DNA of 64,000 bases from Hymenobacter sp. HSC-4F20 (GCF_019599275.1 NZ_JAHZTD010000002.1:1178001-1242000); one strand, 5' to 3'; shown: positions 7,768 to 16,552, counted from the first letter of the stretch. Program-made: numbers and translations. The notes: a model not told the origin generated them from the letters alone.

Positions 7768-9903
7768 CTACCAAACGCGGGCGCGCACATTCTGGGCGCG
7801 CACCATTTTGGCGTCTTCTTTACAGCCGAACGCCTGGTAGAACTCGGGCATGTTCATCAAGGGGCCGTTGGTGCGGTACTGCGCGGGTGAGTGCGGGTCG
7901 GTCAGGACCTGCTGGCGGATGTACTCGGGACGGGCATTCGTACGCCACACTTGCGCCCAGGCCAGGAAGAAGCGCTGCTCCGGTGTGAGGCCGTCGTACT
8001 GGGGGCGGGGCTCATTGCCGTACTTTTTCTGTAGCTGCTTTTGCAGAGCCGAGTACGCCAGGGCCGTGCCCCCGAAGTCGGCCAGGTTTTCGCCCATCGT
8101 CAGCTTGCCGTTCACGAACACCGAGTCCAGGGGCTGGAAGGCCGAGTACTGCTTGCCTACCAGATCCGTACGCTTCGCGAATTCGGCGGCGTCTTCCTTG
8201 GTCCACCAGTCGCGCAGGTTGCCTTCGGCGTCGGACTGGCGGCCCTGGTCGTCGAAGCCGTGGGTGATTTCGTGGCCGATGACCGCGCCCATGCCGCCGT
8301 AGTTGACCGCATCGTCGGCCTTGGGGTCGAAGAACGGGGGCTGCATGATGCCGGCCGGAAACACGATTTCGTTCATCGTGGAGTTGTAGTAGGCGTTTAC
8401 CGTGGGCGGGGTCATGCCCCACTCGGTGCGGTCAATCGGCTTGCCGTAGTGCCCCACATTGTCCTTGAACTCCCATTCACGAGCGGCCAGCACGTTTTTC
8501 AGGTACGACTCGCGCGAGATGGTGAGGGCCGAGTAGTCTTTCCACTTGTCGGGGTAGCCAATCTTTACCGTGAAGCCGTTAAGCTTCTTCATGGCTTCCT
8601 GCTTGGTGGCCGGACTCATCCACTCCAGGGCCTGAATATGTTCGCCCATAGCCTCCTTGATGTTGGCTACCATTTCCAGGGCCTTCTGCTTGGTTTCCGG
8701 CGTAAAGGCCTTTTCTACGTAAATCTGGCCGAAAGCTTCGCCCAGGGTGCCATCGGTAGCGCGCAGCATGCGCTTCCAGCGGGGCTGCTGCTGCTTGGCT
8801 CCGCTCATCACCTGCTGGAACCGGAACGACTCATCCACGTACGCCTTCGGCAAGGCCGAGGCTACGGAGTTCACCAGGTGAGCCCGCAGGTAGGTTTTCC
8901 AGTCGGCCACGGGCTCCTGCTGCAGGGCCGCGCTGGCTTCCTTCATGAACTCCGGCTGGCCCACAATCACCTCTTTGGCCGAGCCCAGCCCTATCTGGGG
9001 TAGCATGGCCGATAGCCCTAAGTTCGGGAACTGCTTGTTGGCTTCCGCTACGGTCATTTTGTTGTAGTTGGCGTACCGGTCGCGCAGAGATACGCGGTCC
9101 TTGCTGGCTTTAGCTAAGCGCGTTTCCAAACGGAGTACGGTAGCCGCATTCTTGGTAGCGGTGGCCTCACTGTCGCCCAACAGCTTGAACATGTTGGTCA
9201 GGTAGGTAGTGTAGGCCGTGCGGATGGTTTTGGAGCGGGCGTCGTCCTTGAGGTAGTAGTCCCGGTCAGGCAAGGTGAGGCCGCCCTGGCCGAGGTAGAG
9301 GGCGTACTCGGTGCTTTTCTTGGAATCCTGGCGCACGCCTAGGCCGAATACCGAGCGGGTTTGCAGCATCTGCTGGCGCACCAGTTGGTTTTGCAGGCCT
9401 TTCAGGTCTTTCACGCCGTTGATGCGGGCCAATTCGGGCTGCAGATACTTCAGGCCGGCCTTTTCAATGGCCACCGTGTCCATAGCCGAGGCGTAGAAAT
9501 CACCTACTTTCTGCGCATTGGAGCCTTTGGCGGCCGACTTGTTTGCGGCGGCAGCTTCCAGAATGTTGCGCAGCACGGCGTTGTTCTGGTCAATCAGCGT
9601 GTTCCAGGAGCCCCACGACGATTCGGCGGCCGGAATGGGCGTGTTCTTAAGCCAAGTGCCGCTGGCATACTGAAAGAAATTGTCGCAGGGCGACACGGAT
9701 AAGTCGCGGGTCGAGAGGTCGAGGCCCACGCCGGGCAGTACCGGACCCTTCGGTGCTTCCGAGGGGGTAGTAGTGGTAGCGGCCGTAGCCGTAGTTGTGG
9801 TGGCCGAAGTAGCCGTAGTAGCCGGAGTGCTGGAAGCGCAGCCCGTGAGGGCCAGGCCAGCGGCAGTACCCAACGTAAGCAACAGGTAGCTTTTGGAGGT
9901 CAT
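7768..9903 (-). CDS. M13-family zinc metallopeptidase lipoprotein, copy 2
   Basis: The protein has 711 residues when started at the ATG at 9903. A longer frame to 9948 exists, but its first codon lies inside a dispersed repeat and would put 15 polar residues ahead of the signal peptide, so I reject it. The signal is MTSKSYLLLTLG...LTGC (lipobox), followed by a Thr/Ala linker. The catalytic motifs are VIGHEITHGFDDQGR and ENLADFGG, as in copy 1. Its N-terminal half differs clearly from copy 1 (for example RSVFGLGVRQDSKKSTEY), whereas the last third matches copy 1 almost base for base. It should be an envelope-anchored oligopeptidase; the substrate is unknown. Confidence 0.92.
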   Translation of the reverse strand: MTSKSYLLLTLGTAAGLALTGCASSTPATTATSATTTTATAATTTTPSEAPKGPVLPGVGLDLSTRDLSVSPCDNFFQYASGTWLKNTPIPAAESSWGSWNTLIDQNNAVLRNILEAAAANKSAAKGSNAQKVGDFYASAMDTVAIEKAGLKYLQPELARINGVKDLKGLQNQLVRQQMLQTRSVFGLGVRQDSKKSTEYALYLGQGGLTLPDRDYYLKDDARSKTIRTAYTTYLTNMFKLLGDSEATATKNAATVLRLETRLAKASKDRVSLRDRYANYNKMTVAEANKQFPNLGLSAMLPQIGLGSAKEVIVGQPEFMKEASAALQQEPVADWKTYLRAHLVNSVASALPKAYVDESFRFQQVMSGAKQQQPRWKRMLRATDGTLGEAFGQIYVEKAFTPETKQKALEMVANIKEAMGEHIQALEWMSPATKQEAMKKLNGFTVKIGYPDKWKDYSALTISRESYLKNVLAAREWEFKDNVGHYGKPIDRTEWGMTPPTVNAYYNSTMNEIVFPAGIMQPPFFDPKADDAVNYGGMGAVIGHEITHGFDDQGRQSDAEGNLRDWWTKEDAAEFAKRTDLVGKQYSAFQPLDSVFVNGKLTMGENLADFGGTALAYSALQKQLQKKYGNEPRPQYDGLTPEQRFFLAWAQVWRTNARPEYIRQQVLTDPHSPAQYRTNGPLMNMPEFYQAFGCKEDAKMVRAQNVRARVW

Positions 9904-9941
9904 GGAGAAGGGAAATGTGGGATGTGAAATGCTGTTGTTTT

Positions 9942-10038
9942 CTGTCATTCTGAACCCGGGGCAGAACCTTTACTGCCTTATTAGGAGTAGCAGGATTACC
10001 TTTTATTACGGGTCCTTTGCTCAGGCTCAGAACGACAG
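9942..10038. repeat. Degenerate intergenic inverted repeat, related to 36169-36248
   Basis: The left end TGTCATTCTGAACC and right end CTCAGAACGACAG are imperfect inverted copies about 65 bases apart. The sequence after the left arm (CCTTTACTG) matches CCTCTACTG in the element at 36169, so both belong to one dispersed family that has diverged here. Confidence 0.6.
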
Positions 10039-10060
10039 GTGAATACTCAGTAGCGTTAAA

Positions 10061-12175
10061 CTACCAAATAACCGCGCGCTCCGCATCAGGGCGCACCATT
10101 TTTTGACCTTGCTGGCAGCCGAACGCCTGGTAGAAGGCGGGCATGTTCATCAGGGGGCCGATGGTGCGGTACTGGCCGGGCGAGTGGGGGTCGGTAAGAA
10201 TTTGCTGGCGTAGGGCCGCCGGCCGGATGTTCTGGCGGCGCAGTTGGGCCCAGCTCAGGAAAAAGCGCTGCTCGGGCGTAAACCCGTCAATCAGGGGGCG
10301 GTTGCCTTTGCCATACGTTTTGTCGAGCTGCTTCTGCAGGGCGCCGTACACAATGGTCAGGCCCGCGAAGTCGGCCAGGTTTTCGCCCATGGTCAGCTTG
10401 CCGTTTACGTGCACCGAGTCCAGGGGCGAGAAGGCGTCGTACTGGCGGCCCACTACGGCGGCTCGGCGGGTAAACTCCTCGCCGTCGGCCTTGGTCCACC
10501 AGTCGCGCAGGTTGCCCTCCGAGTCGTACTGCCGGCCCTGGTCGTCGAAGCCGTGGGTCATTTCGTGGCCCATCACCCCGCCAATGGCGCCGTAGTTTAC
10601 CGCGTCGTCGGCGGCAGGGTCAAAGAAGGGCGGCTGCAGGTAGCCCGCCGGAAACACGATTTCGTTCATGGGCGGGTTGTAGTAGGCGTTGATGGTCGGC
10701 GGGGTCATGCCCCACTCGTTGCGGTCAATGGGCCCGCCGAACTTCTTCACGTTCTGGCGGTAGTTCCACTGGCGGGCGGCCAGCACGTTTTTCAGGTACG
10801 ACTCGCGGGAAATGTTTAGCTCCGAGTAGTCCTTCCACTTGTCGGGGTAGCCGATTTTCACCCGCAGGGCGTTCAACTTCTTGAGGGCTTCGGCTTTGGT
10901 GGCGTCGCTCATCCAGGTGTTGGTCTGGATGTGCTCGGCCATGCTTTCCTTGATGTTGGCCACCATTTCCAGGGCCTTGCGCTTGGCTTCCGGCGAAAAC
11001 GCCTTGTCCACGTACAGCTGCCCGAATGCCTCCCCGAGGGTAGCATCGGTGGCCGATTGCATGCGTTTCCAGCGGGCCGCCTGCTGCTTGGCTCCGCTCT
11101 GCACCTGCTGGAAGCGGAAGGCTTCGTCGGCGTAGGCTTTGGGCAAAGCCGAGGGTAGGGAGCTGACGAGCTGCCAGGTCAGGTAAGTTTTGAGGTCGGC
11201 CACGGGCTCCTCTTTCAGCATGGCGCTGACTTCCCGGAAGAAATCAGGCTGGCCCACAATTACCTCCTTGGCGGCCCCAAGGCCGTTTTGGGCCAGCATG
11301 GCGGGTAGGCCGATGTTGGGGAACTGCACGTTAGCCTCCGCCAACGTCATCTTGTTGTAGGTCGAGTTGGGGTCGCGCAGGGCCACGCGGTCCTTGCTGG
11401 CTTTGGCCAGGCGGGTTTCCACGCGCAGCACAGTAGCGGCTTTCTGGGCGGCGGTGGCCTCGCTGTCGCCCATCAGCTTAAAGGTGTTGGTGAGGTAGGT
11501 GATATAGGCCGAGCGCACGGCTTTGGAGCGCGGATCGTCTTTGAGATAGTAGTCCCGGTCGGGCATGCCCAGGCCACCCTGGCTCAGGTTCACGGCATAC
11601 ACGGTGCTCTGCTTGCGGTCGGGGCCCACCCCAGCCCGGAAAAAGGCACCCGTGCCCAGGGTCTGCTGGCGGGCCAGCTCGGATTGCAGACTTTTCAGGT
11701 CTTTGATGGCGGCAATGCGCTTGAGCTCGGGCTGCAGGTATTTCAGACCCGCCTGCTCAATGGCGGCGGAGTCCATGCCCGAAGCGTAGAAGTCGCCGAC
11801 CTTTTGGGCATTGGAGCCTTTGGGGGCTGAGGTATTGGCGGCGGCTTCTTCCAAAATCTGCCGGAGGGTGGCCTGAGTCCGGTCGCCGAGCAGGTTGCGC
11901 GGGCCCCAGCTGGAGGCGTAGGCCGGCACAGGGTTATTCTTGAGCCAGTTACCGCCCGAAAACTGAAAGAAATCCTCGCAGGGCGACACCGAGCGGTCCA
12001 CGTCCTGGGGGTTGATACTGCGCCCGCCGGTAGTGGAGGCCACAGCAACCGGGTTGGCGGCAGCGGCGGGGGTAGCAGTAGTGGCAGTGGTTGTGAGTTG
12101 GCTGGTAGCGCAGCCCGCCAGCGTGAGCAGCAGGGCCGCAGCCCCGGCGCGCGGTGAGGCAGAACGGTTTTTCAT
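10061..12175 (-). CDS. M13-family zinc metallopeptidase lipoprotein, copy 3
   Basis: This 704-residue protein is the first gene of the tandem array in transcription order. The lipoprotein signal is MKNRSASPRAGAAALLLTLAGC. The zinc motif is HEMTH (VMGHEMTHGFDDQGR) and the third ligand lies in ENLADFAG, with the rest of the M13 fold present. In the segment LGTGAFFRAGVGPDRKQSTV it is close to copy 1, while AGLKYLQPEL matches copy 2, so the three genes form a mosaic. The C-terminus is the most divergent (AERAVIW). It is expected to be an outer-surface or periplasmic oligopeptidase. No terminator is obvious after its stop, where the repeat at 9942-10038 sits. Confidence 0.92.
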   Translation of the reverse strand: MKNRSASPRAGAAALLLTLAGCATSQLTTTATTATPAAAANPVAVASTTGGRSINPQDVDRSVSPCEDFFQFSGGNWLKNNPVPAYASSWGPRNLLGDRTQATLRQILEEAAANTSAPKGSNAQKVGDFYASGMDSAAIEQAGLKYLQPELKRIAAIKDLKSLQSELARQQTLGTGAFFRAGVGPDRKQSTVYAVNLSQGGLGMPDRDYYLKDDPRSKAVRSAYITYLTNTFKLMGDSEATAAQKAATVLRVETRLAKASKDRVALRDPNSTYNKMTLAEANVQFPNIGLPAMLAQNGLGAAKEVIVGQPDFFREVSAMLKEEPVADLKTYLTWQLVSSLPSALPKAYADEAFRFQQVQSGAKQQAARWKRMQSATDATLGEAFGQLYVDKAFSPEAKRKALEMVANIKESMAEHIQTNTWMSDATKAEALKKLNALRVKIGYPDKWKDYSELNISRESYLKNVLAARQWNYRQNVKKFGGPIDRNEWGMTPPTINAYYNPPMNEIVFPAGYLQPPFFDPAADDAVNYGAIGGVMGHEMTHGFDDQGRQYDSEGNLRDWWTKADGEEFTRRAAVVGRQYDAFSPLDSVHVNGKLTMGENLADFAGLTIVYGALQKQLDKTYGKGNRPLIDGFTPEQRFFLSWAQLRRQNIRPAALRQQILTDPHSPGQYRTIGPLMNMPAFYQAFGCQQGQKMVRPDAERAVIW

Positions 12176-12366
12176 TCAGCGAATTAGGGGAAGGGATTTC
12201 CGCTAAGGTCGCAGGTTGCGCCGGGAAGGTTGCGCGGGTTGGTGTGGGGGTGTGAGGGGCCGGTGTCAGGTGAGTTAAATGGACCAGCTAGTCACTGATG
12301 CCGTGATTACTTCTACCTTTTGCTACAGCTTGATTTTACTTAACATAGTTTTACTTATCGGACAAC

Positions 12367-12708
12367 TTAGCGGGTAAACAGCGTATCACTATGGACAGGT
12401 ACCCACTGGCCATGTTTCTTGATGGCATAGCCCGTGATACGCATTTTCCCTTCAGTCCCTCGCAAGGAAAAGGTATAGGGCAGCGAGTCGGAAGCCAAGT
12501 CCCTCTGGTTGAAAGTTACTTCAAAGAGGGCGTCCTCCCCCAGTCGGGCAACGAGGCGCGGGTGCTGGGGAAGTGTTTCCTCCATTTCTGCTAAAAAAGG
12601 GGGAATGTCTTTCCATATCAGGTAGTGCGTGAACTGCTGCATGCTCAAGCAAAGAGCCGCGAAGAGAACCACGTACGGGATAAATTTTTTATAGGTAGCA
12701 AAAGTCAT
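12367..12708 (-). CDS. Small single-pass membrane protein, possibly Coa1/Tim21-like
   Basis: This 113-residue protein starts with an uncleaved-looking hydrophobic helix (about 10-30, IPYVVLFAALCLSM). An extracytoplasmic domain follows with HPRLVARLGEDALFEVTF... and a C-terminal KHGQWVPVHSDTLF strand pair. The pattern of one helix, a LG-x(n)-FEV strand and a final G-x-W-x-P strand resembles the Coa1/Tim21 fold linked to cytochrome oxidase assembly, but the likeness is weak. There is no respiratory gene nearby. It is separated by more than 180 bases from both neighbours, so it is monocistronic. The local DNA is more AT-rich than the flanking genes. Confidence 0.55.
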   Translation of the reverse strand: MTFATYKKFIPYVVLFAALCLSMQQFTHYLIWKDIPPFLAEMEETLPQHPRLVARLGEDALFEVTFNQRDLASDSLPYTFSLRGTEGKMRITGYAIKKHGQWVPVHSDTLFTR

Positions 12709-12937
12709 GCGGTAGAGGATATAGTGTTTGAAAGTTAGACAGAAGGCTGAAAATGGACCATAGTCAGGCTGTCTGGTTTCTGCGAATTGTCCCTTTACAT
12801 AATCGAAGTTATTCGATGCTTATGAGAATTTCACTAATCTCTAGGGTTACTATTTCTCTATACGGATAGTACTTTACCTACCAAATTCTCTCTGGAGGCA
12901 ACGGAGGCAGATTACATATAGCCTTCGAACAAATCTT

Positions 12938-12973
12938 TAGGGTAGGAAGGGTTCGCCTCCCCTTCCTACCCTA
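12938..12973 (-). terminator. Perfect 14-bp hairpin after the flavin reductase gene
   Basis: Arms 12938-12951 (TAGGGTAGGAAGGG) and 12960-12973 are exact complements with an 8-base loop. It lies 20 bases after the stop of the minus-strand gene. The T-run is poor, so it is a stem-dominated terminator. Confidence 0.6.
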
Positions 12974-12993
12974 GTAAACCTCCCAAACCTCAG

Positions 12994-14067
12994 CTACCGC
13001 CGGCGCGGCTTGGCTCGCTCGTACTGCTCGGGCCATTCTATGTCAACGCCCAATTCATAGGCAGCGTGCAGCGGGAAGTGGGGGTCGCGGAGGGACTCGC
13101 GGGCCAGTAGGATTAGGTCGGCCTGGTTGGTGGCAATGATGTCTTCGGCTTGCTGGGCTTCGGTAATCATGCCCACGGCGCCGGTAGCCAGGCCGGTTTC
13201 GCGCTTGATTTGCTCGGCGAACTGCACCTGGTAGCCGGGGCCCACGGGAATATCGGCGCGGGGTACGTTGCCGCCGGTGGAGCAGTCCAGTAGGTCCACA
13301 CCTTTATCTTTCAGGATGGCGGCCAGTTGCACCGAGTCGTCGGCAGTCCAGCCGCCCTCGGTCCAGTCGGTGGCGGAAATGCGCACCAACAGGGGCAGGT
13401 GGTCGGGCAGCTCGGCGCGGGTAGCGGCCACTACTTCCAGCAGCAGCCGGATGCGGTTTTCGAAGGAGCCGCCGTACTGGTCGGTGCGCTGGTTGCTCAG
13501 GGGCGAGAGGAACTGGTGGAGCAGGTAGCCGTGGGCCGCGTGCAACTCAATTACCTCAAAGCCAACCGACAAGGCCCGGCGTGTGCCCACCCGGAAGGCT
13601 TCTACTACCCCCTGAATATCGGCGAGGGTTAGCTCACGCGGGGCAGGTTCATCGGGGGTAAAGGGCAAGGGACTGGGGGCTACCGTCTGCCAGCCGCCTT
13701 CAGCTTCGGGCACCACGGTGCCGCCTTTCCAGGGGCTGCTGTGGCTGGCTTTGCGGCCGGCGTGGGCCAGCTGAATGCCCGCCACGCAGTTCTCGCTTTT
13801 CAGGAAGTCCACGATGCGGCGCAGGCCGGGCAGGTGCTCGTCTTTCCAGATGCCCAGGTCGTCGGGCGTGATGCGGCCTTCGGGCACGACGGCCGTAGCT
13901 TCCAGCAAGATAAGTGCGGCGCCGCCCATGGCCCGGGCTCCCAGGTGCACCAGGTGCCAGTCGTTGGTAAAGCCATCTTCGGCGCTGTACTGGCACATGG
14001 GCGAGATGACAATGCGGTTTTTCAGGGTGAGGCCGCGCAGGGTGAGCGGCGTGAATAGTTGAGCCAT
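12994..14067 (-). CDS. namA: YqjM-type NADPH:flavin oxidoreductase (old yellow enzyme family)
   Basis: This 357-residue TIM-barrel flavoenzyme begins KNRIVISPMCQYSAEDG, the signature of the thermophilic-like (YqjM/NamA) OYE class with a cysteine beside the FMN. The FMN/substrate motif HAAHGYLLHQFLSPLSN is present, as are the QLAHAGRKA and VRISATDW segments. These enzymes use NADPH to reduce the C=C bond of unsaturated aldehydes, ketones and related electrophiles in the cytoplasm. It is divergently transcribed from the pirin gene with a shared upstream region. The symbol is given for the family; the physiological substrate is not known. Confidence 0.92.
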   Translation of the reverse strand: MAQLFTPLTLRGLTLKNRIVISPMCQYSAEDGFTNDWHLVHLGARAMGGAALILLEATAVVPEGRITPDDLGIWKDEHLPGLRRIVDFLKSENCVAGIQLAHAGRKASHSSPWKGGTVVPEAEGGWQTVAPSPLPFTPDEPAPRELTLADIQGVVEAFRVGTRRALSVGFEVIELHAAHGYLLHQFLSPLSNQRTDQYGGSFENRIRLLLEVVAATRAELPDHLPLLVRISATDWTEGGWTADDSVQLAAILKDKGVDLLDCSTGGNVPRADIPVGPGYQVQFAEQIKRETGLATGAVGMITEAQQAEDIIATNQADLILLARESLRDPHFPLHAAYELGVDIEWPEQYERAKPRRR

Positions 14068-14284
14068 TATATGGAGCGAAGAATGAAGTCAAAGTGGAAG
14101 CCTGATAAACCGAGGGCCGGGGCCAAGGGTTTTCACGGAGGAGGTTGTGCGCCAACTTGGGGGTAGCCCGAGAAGTAACCAGAGACAGAGAGTAAAAACC
14201 ATTCGGGCCGGCAAATGGTATGCATCAGGCGCTGGCGGCAAGCCGCCCGGCGCTTTCCCCTCGACCTTCTCCTTCCCCCGCCGC

Positions 14285-15139
14285 ATGCGCACCATCAAAA
14301 CCCAGCACCGCGCTCAGAACGCGCCCATTGCCGACCTGGTCACGTACCGGGCCCTCCCCACCAACTCGGTCGAACACCTCGACCCGTTTTTGTTTCTGAA
14401 CCACCACGGCCCCCAGGTGTACCGCCCCAATACCCAGGGTCTACCCTTCGGCCCCCACCCCCACCGCGGCTTTGAAACCGTAACGTTTATTCTGGACGGC
14501 GACATTATGCACCAGGATACGGGCGGGCACCAGAGCATTATCGGGCCGGGCGGCATTCAGTGGATGACGGCCGGTAGGGGCCTGATCCATGCTGAAGTTT
14601 CCTCGCCGGAGTTCAAGCGCACGGGCGGCCCGCTGGAAATTCTGCAGCTGTGGGTGAACCTGCCGGCCAAGGACAAGATGGTGGAGCCCCGCTACCTTGG
14701 GCTGCAGGAACCGGAAATTCCAACGGTGGCGCTAGATGAAGGCCGGGTTACCATTCACGCCGTATCGGGCAACTGGGCTGGTACGGCCGGGGCCGTTACG
14801 CCCCTGGCCGATATTCAGCTGGCTACCATTGATTTCCGGGCCGGCGGCAGGCTCGACCTGACCATTCCCGCTGAGCGCACCATTTTCTTTTATACCGTGC
14901 GGGGCCGCCTACGCGTGAATGGGCAAGAAACGGAAGCCCGCCGGTTGGTAGAATTCAACTACGACGGTGACGACCTGCAGATTGAGGCCCTGGAAGATGC
15001 CGTGCTGCTGCTGGGCCACGCCGAGCCCTTCCGGGAGCCCATTGTGTCGTACGGGCCTTTCGTGATGAATACCGAGCAGGAAATTCGCCAGGCCTATCAG
15101 GACTACCAGGCGGGCACGTTTGGGCGCTGGGCCGAATAA
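14285..15139 (+). CDS. Pirin family protein
   Basis: A bicupin of 284 residues when started at the ATG at 14285; the frame extends further upstream but the family N-terminus begins here. The iron ligands of pirin are all visible: His58 and His60 (FGPHPHRGFETVT), His102 and Glu104 (RGLIHAE). The second cupin and a C-terminal domain (GPFVMNTEQEIRQAYQDYQAGTFG) follow. Bacterial pirins are iron proteins; some have quercetinase activity and others bind metabolic enzymes. It diverges from the OYE gene, and the pairing suggests a redox or electrophile-response context. The exact role is unknown. Confidence 0.93.
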   Translation: MRTIKTQHRAQNAPIADLVTYRALPTNSVEHLDPFLFLNHHGPQVYRPNTQGLPFGPHPHRGFETVTFILDGDIMHQDTGGHQSIIGPGGIQWMTAGRGLIHAEVSSPEFKRTGGPLEILQLWVNLPAKDKMVEPRYLGLQEPEIPTVALDEGRVTIHAVSGNWAGTAGAVTPLADIQLATIDFRAGGRLDLTIPAERTIFFYTVRGRLRVNGQETEARRLVEFNYDGDDLQIEALEDAVLLLGHAEPFREPIVSYGPFVMNTEQEIRQAYQDYQAGTFGRWAE

Positions 15140-15261
15140 ATACTTGCCTGCTTAAGGTAAAGAAACGGGAAAACCGTCTGTCAGGGTAGGCCGGTTGTTG
15201 GCTGGCCTACCCTCCCTATGGCACACTGTATACACGCTGTTTCGAGTACGACTACGATTAG

Positions 15262-15293
15262 ATTGCGCGCAATCTTTTTGCAGCGTATATTTG
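15262..15293 (+). promoter_or_regulatory. Bacteroidota-type promoter of the Rrf2 gene
   Basis: The -7 box TATATTTG (15286-15293) matches TAnnTTTG exactly. ATTG at 15262-15265 stands 20 bases upstream as the -33 element and lies inside a perfect 14-base palindrome GATTGCGCGCAATC (15261-15274), a possible second regulator site. Confidence 0.75.
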
Positions 15294-15309
15294 TAACCGA
15301 ATCTGTTAC
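15293..15309. promoter_or_regulatory. Operator 1, probably for the Rrf2 regulator
   Basis: GTAACCGAATCTGTTAC begins at the last base of the -7 box and covers the expected start of transcription. It matches the site at 15792-15808 at 15 of 17 positions, which argues for autorepression. Confidence 0.72.
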
Positions 15310-15318
15310 CAATTCCTC

Positions 15319-15768
15319 ATGAATACCCGCTTCGCCGTTGCAACGCACATGCTGGCTTACCTGGCCCACGCCCAGGGGCAGCCGGTTTCGTCGGAGGTGC
15401 TGGCTAGTAGCGCGGGTACGCACCCGGTAGTGGTGCGGCGGCTGATGAGCACCCTGCGCGACGCGGGCTTCGTGCAAAGCCAGCGCGGGGCCGGTGGGGG
15501 CACCGTGCTAGCCCGGCCGGCTGCTGAAATTACCTTGCTGGATGTGTTTCGGGCCGTGCAGGAAACTGAGCCTGACCTGTTCCAGGTGGGTAGCACAAAT
15601 CCTAACGCCCACTGCGACCTGGGCCGGGTGATGCAACAAACCCTGGAGGGTATGTTCGGGCCTGCCATTGAGGCCATGCGGGCCGCGCTGGCAGCCGTGA
15701 CGGTACAGCAGGTAATGCAGGAGCTGGGCAAGCGCCTTCCCAATGGGTGCGCCGGGGCTTCGGGTTGA
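15319..15768 (+). CDS. Rrf2-family transcriptional regulator
   Basis: The 149-residue protein has the Rrf2 winged helix: MNTRFAVATHMLAYLA, then VSSEVLASSAGTHPVVVRRLMSTL (helix-turn-helix) and the wing GFVQSQRGAGGGTVLARP. A single Cys lies in the effector region (NAHCDLG) and another near the C-terminus, not the three-Cys iron-sulphur pattern of IscR or NsrR, so it is more like the YwnA type. Its own promoter overlaps a 17-base dyad, and a matching dyad lies just beyond its stop, ahead of the next two genes. I infer that it represses itself and the downstream pair. The effector is unknown. Confidence 0.92.
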   Translation: MNTRFAVATHMLAYLAHAQGQPVSSEVLASSAGTHPVVVRRLMSTLRDAGFVQSQRGAGGGTVLARPAAEITLLDVFRAVQETEPDLFQVGSTNPNAHCDLGRVMQQTLEGMFGPAIEAMRAALAAVTVQQVMQELGKRLPNGCAGASG

Positions 15769-15791
15769 CCTGTTTTTATTTGGCAAGAAAT

Positions 15792-15808
15792 GTAACCAAA
15801 TCGGTTAC
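15792..15808. promoter_or_regulatory. Operator 2, probably for the Rrf2 regulator
   Basis: GTAACCAAATCGGTTAC is a perfect inverted repeat with 6-base arms and a 5-base spacer, 23 bases after the regulator's stop. A TTTG at 15779-15782 could be a -33 box, which would place the operator between the -33 and -7 regions of a promoter for the membrane-fusion-like gene. Confidence 0.7.
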
Positions 15809-15915
15809 TATCTGTCTTTCACCATGTTTCGCTCGGCCTACGGGCCTGCGACTATCATTTGCCGGACTGCGCGGTTGCGTAGTTCGGGTTGCCGGGTCAG
15901 CCGGTAGTTATACCC

Positions 15916-16494
15916 ATGAAAAAGATACTTGGCGTGGGGCTTGTCCTCCTCGTCGCGGTGAGCAGCTTCCTGTTGCCCCTCTGGCTTACCCCGGCCGATG
16001 CGCCGGCCCCTGGCCTACCTATCGTGGCTACTTCGCACTTTCTGCCGAAGCAAGCTGCTGCCTCTGCTACTACTCAGCCTATTCGCACGGAGTATGCCGG
16101 CCGGGTGTGGGAGGTGTATTTTCATGAGGGCCAGCGTGTGCGTAAAGGCCAAGTGCTGCTGAAACTCATCGAAAAGCTTCCCAGCGTAGCCCAGCAGCAG
16201 CTACAGGCCCGCCTGCGCCAGCAACAACACGCTTACGATGCTCTGGTGGCTGGCGCCTCAACTTCCGACTCGGCCTTGGCGGCGGCTCGGGAGCAGCTAG
16301 CCTCCACCCGCGACCAGCTGGCCCGGGCCGTGCCCCTGCTCAGCTACGTCTTCGTGACGGCCCCGGCCGACGGCATTGTTTCCGGCCAGCTGGTTCGCAT
16401 TGGCGACTACCTCGCGGCCCAAACGCCGGTAGCGCAGCTTTCCTCGGCCCTGTTAACTGCGGATACCACGCTTCTGCTTTCCAGCGTTGAGTAG
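15916..16494 (+). CDS. Short membrane-fusion-like (biotinyl-lipoyl) periplasmic protein
   Basis: The protein has 192 residues when started at ATG 15916 (MKKILGVGLVLLVAVSSFLL), giving a proper N-terminal membrane anchor; the frame opens nine codons earlier. The lipoyl-like half-motif GRVWEVYFHEGQRVRKGQVLLKL is followed by a helical hairpin (QQQLQARLRQQQHAYDAL... REQLASTRDQLARA) and the return strand TAPADGIVSGQLVRIGDYL. It therefore has the tip of an HlyD/AcrA-type adaptor but ends before the beta-barrel and membrane-proximal domains (usual length 350-400). No pump or outer membrane channel is adjacent. It follows the second Rrf2 operator and precedes an acyl carrier protein. Confidence 0.75.
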   Translation: MKKILGVGLVLLVAVSSFLLPLWLTPADAPAPGLPIVATSHFLPKQAAASATTQPIRTEYAGRVWEVYFHEGQRVRKGQVLLKLIEKLPSVAQQQLQARLRQQQHAYDALVAGASTSDSALAAAREQLASTRDQLARAVPLLSYVFVTAPADGIVSGQLVRIGDYLAAQTPVAQLSSALLTADTTLLLSSVE

Positions 16495-16552
16495 TACCGC
16501 CTACCCGCTCTTTTTTCGCTTTTCTCGTTTTTCACTGTTACCGTACCGGACT

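Noticed and set aside
8041-9003. 320-residue antisense frame in M13 copy 2
   Set aside because: It mirrors a strongly supported peptidase gene; the equivalent shadow occurs in the other copies.
9904-9948. Longer N-terminus for M13 copy 2
   Set aside because: The ATG at 9948 lies inside the dispersed repeat and would place polar residues before the lipoprotein signal; ATG 9903 gives a normal signal.
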